DNA of 64,000 nucleotides from assembly GCA_009784625.1 (NCBI GenBank), contig WRBI01000008.1, positions 1-64,000 on the forward strand, written 5' to 3'. Each line of letters starts with the position of its first letter. The first letter of the stretch is position 1. The notes under the pieces were generated by a model. It was not told the origin of the DNA. It did no database searches and saw nothing but the letters and a program-made list of their open reading frames with translations. Positions 60,671 through 64,000 of the stretch are shown piece after piece. The position numbers and the translations under genes were made by a program. Source of the DNA: Oscillospiraceae bacterium. Lineage in GTDB: Bacteria; Bacillota; Clostridia; Oscillospirales; Ruminococcaceae.

Positions 60671-61492
60671 ATGTCAAATTGTAAAATCACGGCCATGTGC
60701 AATCAAAAAGGGGGCGTAACCAAAACGACAACGACGGCGAATCTTGGCGTAGGGCTTGCCATGCAGGGTAAAAAAGTGCTTTTGCTGGATATCGACCCGC
60801 AGGCTGACCTAACCACCGCGCTTGGCTGGCCAAATCAAGACGCGCTGCCCATGACCCTATCGGATATCATGGACAAATCTATGCGCGAAGTAGAGTTTGA
60901 ACACTACGGCGCAATTCTGCGGCATGGTGAGGGTGTGGACTTAATCCCATCCAGCCTTGAATTATCCGGGATAGAAATGAGCCTTGTAACCGCCATGAGC
61001 CGGGAATTTACCCTCAAAAGTTACCTTGATTGCATCAAGCACGAGTACGACCACATCATCATCGACTGCCCGCCCTCACTATCCATGCTAACCATCAACG
61101 CCCTTGCTGCCGCCGACAGCGTTATTGTCCCGGTACAGGCACAGTATCTACCGGCAAAGGGTATGACGCAGCTAATGAAAACAATCGGCAGGGTGCGCAA
61201 ACAGATCAACCCGGCGCTAAAGGTGGACGGCGTTTTGCTCACACTGGCCGATATGCGAACCAATCTCGCGCGGTTGACCGCCGACACCTTGCGACAGCAG
61301 TATGGGAGTATGCTCAAAATTTACAAGACGCATATTCCAATAGCAGTCAAAGCAGCGGAGATCAGTGCCACGGGGCAGAGTATTTTCGCGTATGACAAAG
61401 GCGGCAAGGTTGCACAGGCGTATGCCGATTTTACAAAGGAGGTGATGGCCGATGTCGAAAGAACTAAAGCTAAATCTACCCCATGTCGATGA
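60671..61492 (+). CDS. parA: ParA-family partition ATPase
   Basis: 273 residues. Deviant Walker A KGGVTKTTTT (13-22), switch I DIDPQADLTTALGW and Walker B IIIDCPPSLSMLTINAL. It segregates or stabilises the mobile element together with ParB. ATG 60671 follows AAAGGAGAATCCCCGAA. Its 3' end overlaps parB by 41 bases, and the parB ribosome site lies inside it. Chromosomal Soj is less likely given the neighbours. Confidence 0.92.
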   Translation: MSNCKITAMCNQKGGVTKTTTTANLGVGLAMQGKKVLLLDIDPQADLTTALGWPNQDALPMTLSDIMDKSMREVEFEHYGAILRHGEGVDLIPSSLELSGIEMSLVTAMSREFTLKSYLDCIKHEYDHIIIDCPPSLSMLTINALAAADSVIVPVQAQYLPAKGMTQLMKTIGRVRKQINPALKVDGVLLTLADMRTNLARLTADTLRQQYGSMLKIYKTHIPIAVKAAEISATGQSIFAYDKGGKVAQAYADFTKEVMADVERTKAKSTPCR

Positions 61493-62408
61493 GCTTTTTA
61501 CGACACAGGAGCAGCGGGATGACGCCAACCGGGAAAAGGTGCTGGATATTCCCCTATCCGAAGTTGACGCTTTCCCCGACCATCCGTTTCAAGTAAATCA
61601 TGATGAATCCATGCAAGCAATGGCCGACAGCGTAAAAGCTGTTGGTATACAGACCCCGGCGCTTGTCCGGCAGAAAGAGGGCGGGCGGTATGAGCTTGTA
61701 AGCGGACACCGGCGAAAGATGGCCTGTGAACTGGCAGGGCTGGGAACATTGCCGTGCATTGTCAGGGAAATGAGCCGGGATGAATCCATAATTGCTATGG
61801 TGGACGCGAATTTGCAGCGCGAAACCATTTTGCCGAGCGAGAAAGCAAAGTCGTATAAAATGCGGCTGGAAGCGATGAATCGGCAAGGGCAAAGGACTGA
61901 CTTAACTTCATCCCCACTGGGGATGAAGTTGCAAGGAAAGCAGTCGCTAGATGAATTAGGCGAATCAGTTGGCGAGAGCCGTAACCAAATCCACCGCTAT
62001 ATTCGCCTTACAAACCTTACCCCACAACTACTAGATATGGTGGACAATTCGGTTATCCGTGATAAAAACATGCAACAGATCGCACTGCGCCCCGCCGTTG
62101 AGCTTTCATACCTTCCCCCGGAACAGCAGCAGGCGCTATTTGAAGCCATCGAGCTTGAGGAATGTACCCCATCCCATGTGCAGGCTATGAAAATGCGAAA
62201 GTTTGCGGAGGCCGGTCAGCTTAACGAGGGTGTTATATCGTCTATTCTGCAAGAAGAGAAACCCAACCAAGTTGAGCAGTTCAAGATGCCGCGCGATAAA
62301 ATCAGCCGGTTTTTCCCGGAGGGTACGCCCCCGCAGAAGATTGAGGACACCATCGTCAAGGCGCTTGAGCAGTTGCGGCAACGAGAGCGAAACCGCGACG
62401 CCCGGTAA
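61452..62408 (+). CDS. parB: ParB/Spo0J-like partition protein
   Basis: 318 residues. N-terminal ParB nuclease/CTPase-like domain (HPFQVNHDESMQAMADSVK, LVSGHRRKMACELAG) and a central helix-turn-helix (SLDELGESVGESRNQIHRYI). ATG 61452 follows AAGGAGGTGATGGCCG. It works with ParA by loading on centromere-like sites, none of which I could identify. Confidence 0.92.
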   Translation: MSKELKLNLPHVDELFTTQEQRDDANREKVLDIPLSEVDAFPDHPFQVNHDESMQAMADSVKAVGIQTPALVRQKEGGRYELVSGHRRKMACELAGLGTLPCIVREMSRDESIIAMVDANLQRETILPSEKAKSYKMRLEAMNRQGQRTDLTSSPLGMKLQGKQSLDELGESVGESRNQIHRYIRLTNLTPQLLDMVDNSVIRDKNMQQIALRPAVELSYLPPEQQQALFEAIELEECTPSHVQAMKMRKFAEAGQLNEGVISSILQEEKPNQVEQFKMPRDKISRFFPEGTPPQKIEDTIVKALEQLRQRERNRDAR

Positions 62409-62503
62409 GCCCATAACAAAAGGCATTAACCCACACAACCAGCCATAGGGCCGGTTTTTTTAGTTTTACCGAAAAATTATCATGCGAGGAGGAATCTCAT
62501 GTT

Positions 62504-63517
62504 ATGAAGTTAGCCGCCAAAATTATGATCGCAGTCTGCATTTTCTTGTTGACCGGTGTAACGGCTTATGCCGAAACCAGTGTAACAATCGCAGAAATCA
62601 CCCCTATCTCCGGCAGCGAAACAGCAGCAGATTGGGGTGCGGAGGACGTGGGCAATCACGCCGCCGTCCACATCCGGGATATCCCGGCAAGACACCAGCC
62701 AATCGATGTAGAAACAACCACCGAAAACGGCGTGGCAATCATCAAAAAGACATTTGCCGCTACACCGGAGCTTGATCCGCAAACGCTGATAGAAAACTTT
62801 GAACAGGACGGCGCTCACTTTACTTTCCGTGAAATCCAACGTATGGAAGCCCCCGGCGAAATATCGGCACGTACAGCCAGCAAGACCGCCGCCATCGTCA
62901 GCGATACAGATGATAGGGCCGAGGTTATACAGCTTTTTGCCGATACCATCAATTATGATCAGGACGGGTATTCGGGATGGCTGCGTTTGGATTCCACTTC
63001 GCTGGCAATAGAAGCGGAGGACTACGAAACCTACACCTATCCATTCACAAGGACGAGGGATATCCCCGGTCTTTCCCGCAATGACCCGGCGCTCATTGAA
63101 AGGGAGTGGGAGGGCATGACGCTTTCCGGCTTATCATTCAGGCAGGGCGCGGATGGGCGGTATACGGCGACAGCCGTTTACCGGGGAATGACAACAGGGC
63201 GCCAACCTGTAAGTTTTGTAGCCACAGTGGACTATTACGGCGAAGTGACGAGTACCATGCCCGGTAATATTCTTTACACCATTGTGTACGAGCAGTTGAC
63301 AGTTGACAATGGACAGTTGACAGTTATGGAATCGCTACGCGATGATTATTTTGAATCGCCCGCTCAACGGACACCACCACTTTCAATTATTTTGGGTGCT
63401 GTATTGCTGATCGGGGTGTTTGCTGCCCTGCCGCGCATCGTAAAAAAACTGAGGAAGGGGAAAACGCAGAGCCATGAAACGATCAATCAAACCAAGAGAA
63501 TTATTCGGGAGGATTAG
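62504..63517 (+). CDS. Secreted, membrane-anchored element protein
   Basis: 337 residues. Signal peptide (1-23, ending TAYAETS), an extracytoplasmic domain of unknown family, one C-terminal membrane helix (about 294-312, IILGAVLLIGVFAALP) and a basic tail. Similar genes sit between parB and a sortase in clostridial integrative elements. GAGGAGG precedes ATG 62504 by about a dozen bases. A half-copy of the dispersed repeat is in frame around residues 263-285 (EQLTVDNGQLTVMESLRDD). It overlaps the sortase gene by 44 bases. Confidence 0.8.
   Translation: MKLAAKIMIAVCIFLLTGVTAYAETSVTIAEITPISGSETAADWGAEDVGNHAAVHIRDIPARHQPIDVETTTENGVAIIKKTFAATPELDPQTLIENFEQDGAHFTFREIQRMEAPGEISARTASKTAAIVSDTDDRAEVIQLFADTINYDQDGYSGWLRLDSTSLAIEAEDYETYTYPFTRTRDIPGLSRNDPALIEREWEGMTLSGLSFRQGADGRYTATAVYRGMTTGRQPVSFVATVDYYGEVTSTMPGNILYTIVYEQLTVDNGQLTVMESLRDDYFESPAQRTPPLSIILGAVLLIGVFAALPRIVKKLRKGKTQSHETINQTKRIIRED
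63292..63353 (+). repeat. Dispersed element, copy 10 (half element, in frame)
   Basis: AGTTGAC/AATGGAC heptads, hairpin ATCGCtaCGCGAT and the AT-rich spacer ATTATTTTGAAT are recognisable; the second hairpin and right arm are missing. The insertion keeps the reading frame of the surface protein. Confidence 0.75.
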
Positions 63518-64000
63518 GGAGAGGGTGCCGTTCCACGTATTCCTTTCCGGCTTTGCACTGGTACTCGCGGTAACTGTTTTTGCAGTGAATCTGTTTACGC
63601 AGGACAATACGCCGAGAACAGAACTTGCCACCTTTGGCAGTGAGGTTGATTTTGCGAACCCGGAGATTGTGGCCCATACCGCCGCCGATGGGATTGCTGT
63701 CATTGGCGGCACAGCATCCGGCCAGCCTCTTGCCGCGCAACCGGTCAGGCTGACGTCCGACCTCTCTACCATATGGGAGGGTGAAACTTCATCAACGCAC
63801 GGCGGCTTTACCTTGCCTGTGGCTATGGATGGAGAGAGCATCGGGGTACTCACAATCCCTGACATTGGCTTATCTGTGCGGGTTTATGAAGCTGAAAACG
63901 AAATGGAAGCTATGGAAAAAGGGCTTGCCCACTTCCGGCATACTTCGGCTTGGGAGGGCAACACAGGACTCAGCGGCCATAATGTTAATTTTGACGGCTC
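63474..64000 (+). CDS. Sortase family protein (runs off the window)
   Basis: The first 175 residues are visible. N-terminal basic start MKRSIKPRELFGRIRER, membrane helix (about 20-42, VFLSGFALVLAVTVFAVNLF), a linker, then the sortase barrel from IGVLTIPDIGLSVRVYE to GNTGLSGHNVNFDG, where H is the catalytic His. The Cys and Arg lie beyond the window. ATG 63474 overlaps the previous gene. In integrative elements such sortases may process the adjacent surface protein, but no LPxTG motif was seen there. Confidence 0.85.
   Translation, partial: MKRSIKPRELFGRIRERVPFHVFLSGFALVLAVTVFAVNLFTQDNTPRTELATFGSEVDFANPEIVAHTAADGIAVIGGTASGQPLAAQPVRLTSDLSTIWEGETSSTHGGFTLPVAMDGESIGVLTIPDIGLSVRVYEAENEMEAMEKGLAHFRHTSAWEGNTGLSGHNVNFDG

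Overview
The window looks like the chromosome of a GC-rich member of the class Clostridia (Oscillospiraceae/Ruminococcaceae-like), followed by a lower-GC accessory region. The basis is gene order: dgt-dnaG-rpoD, dut-maf-mreBCD-mrdA-minD-mgsA-aspS, and a complete S10-spc-alpha ribosomal operon with secY, adk, map, a KOW protein and infA. Strong Shine-Dalgarno sites, frequent TTG starts, a zinc-type S14 and a sortase at the right edge fit the same assignment. The species cannot be named from the sequence.

Layout. 1-343: hairpins and a 47-bp direct repeat ahead of rpmE. 344-5300: rpmE, a YigZ-family protein, dgt, dnaG and rpoD. 5396-10768: an Rrf2-type regulator, a cysteine-rich microprotein, and a glycogen operon (glgP, GH13 glucanase, small membrane protein). 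11019-23606: zapA, U32 peptidase, dut, an orphan membrane protein, maf, mreBCD, mrdA, minD-like, mgsA and aspS. 23714-30682: an AEC transporter, a TetR-controlled MacB/HlyD-type efflux operon and a frameshifted nuclease-like gene. 30752-46810, minus strand: the S10-spc-alpha operon, with promoter and leader at 46811-47128. 47260: tRNA-Gly. 47559-48096: a divergent small-protein/XRE pair around three operator-like palindromes. 48652-54894: a uronate/pectin-sugar catabolic cluster (eda, uxaA, kdgK, kduD, kduI, GntR regulator) with frameshifts and gene remnants. 55490-57538: two genes of unknown function associated with three copies of a conserved non-coding element. 57712-64000: part of an integrative/conjugative-type element (RecA-like ATPase, LPD28-like protein, ParA, ParB, anchored surface protein, sortase).

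Themes. A dispersed 75-160 bp element, with arms of seven-base repeats around small GC-rich hairpins, occurs ten times. It lies mostly between co-transcribed genes, five times inside the ribosomal operon. In two genes it is apparently translated as part of the protein. The uronate cluster has lost reading frames in kduI and kduD, retains only the end of a sugar ABC ATPase, and abuts a truncated AhpD-like gene.

The best candidate for something undescribed is 55490-57538. There, gene-plus-conserved-element modules repeat in one orientation, and one module carries an opposing promoter and terminator that would make a short RNA antisense to its own leader.

All functional calls are by reading motifs; no database search was run.
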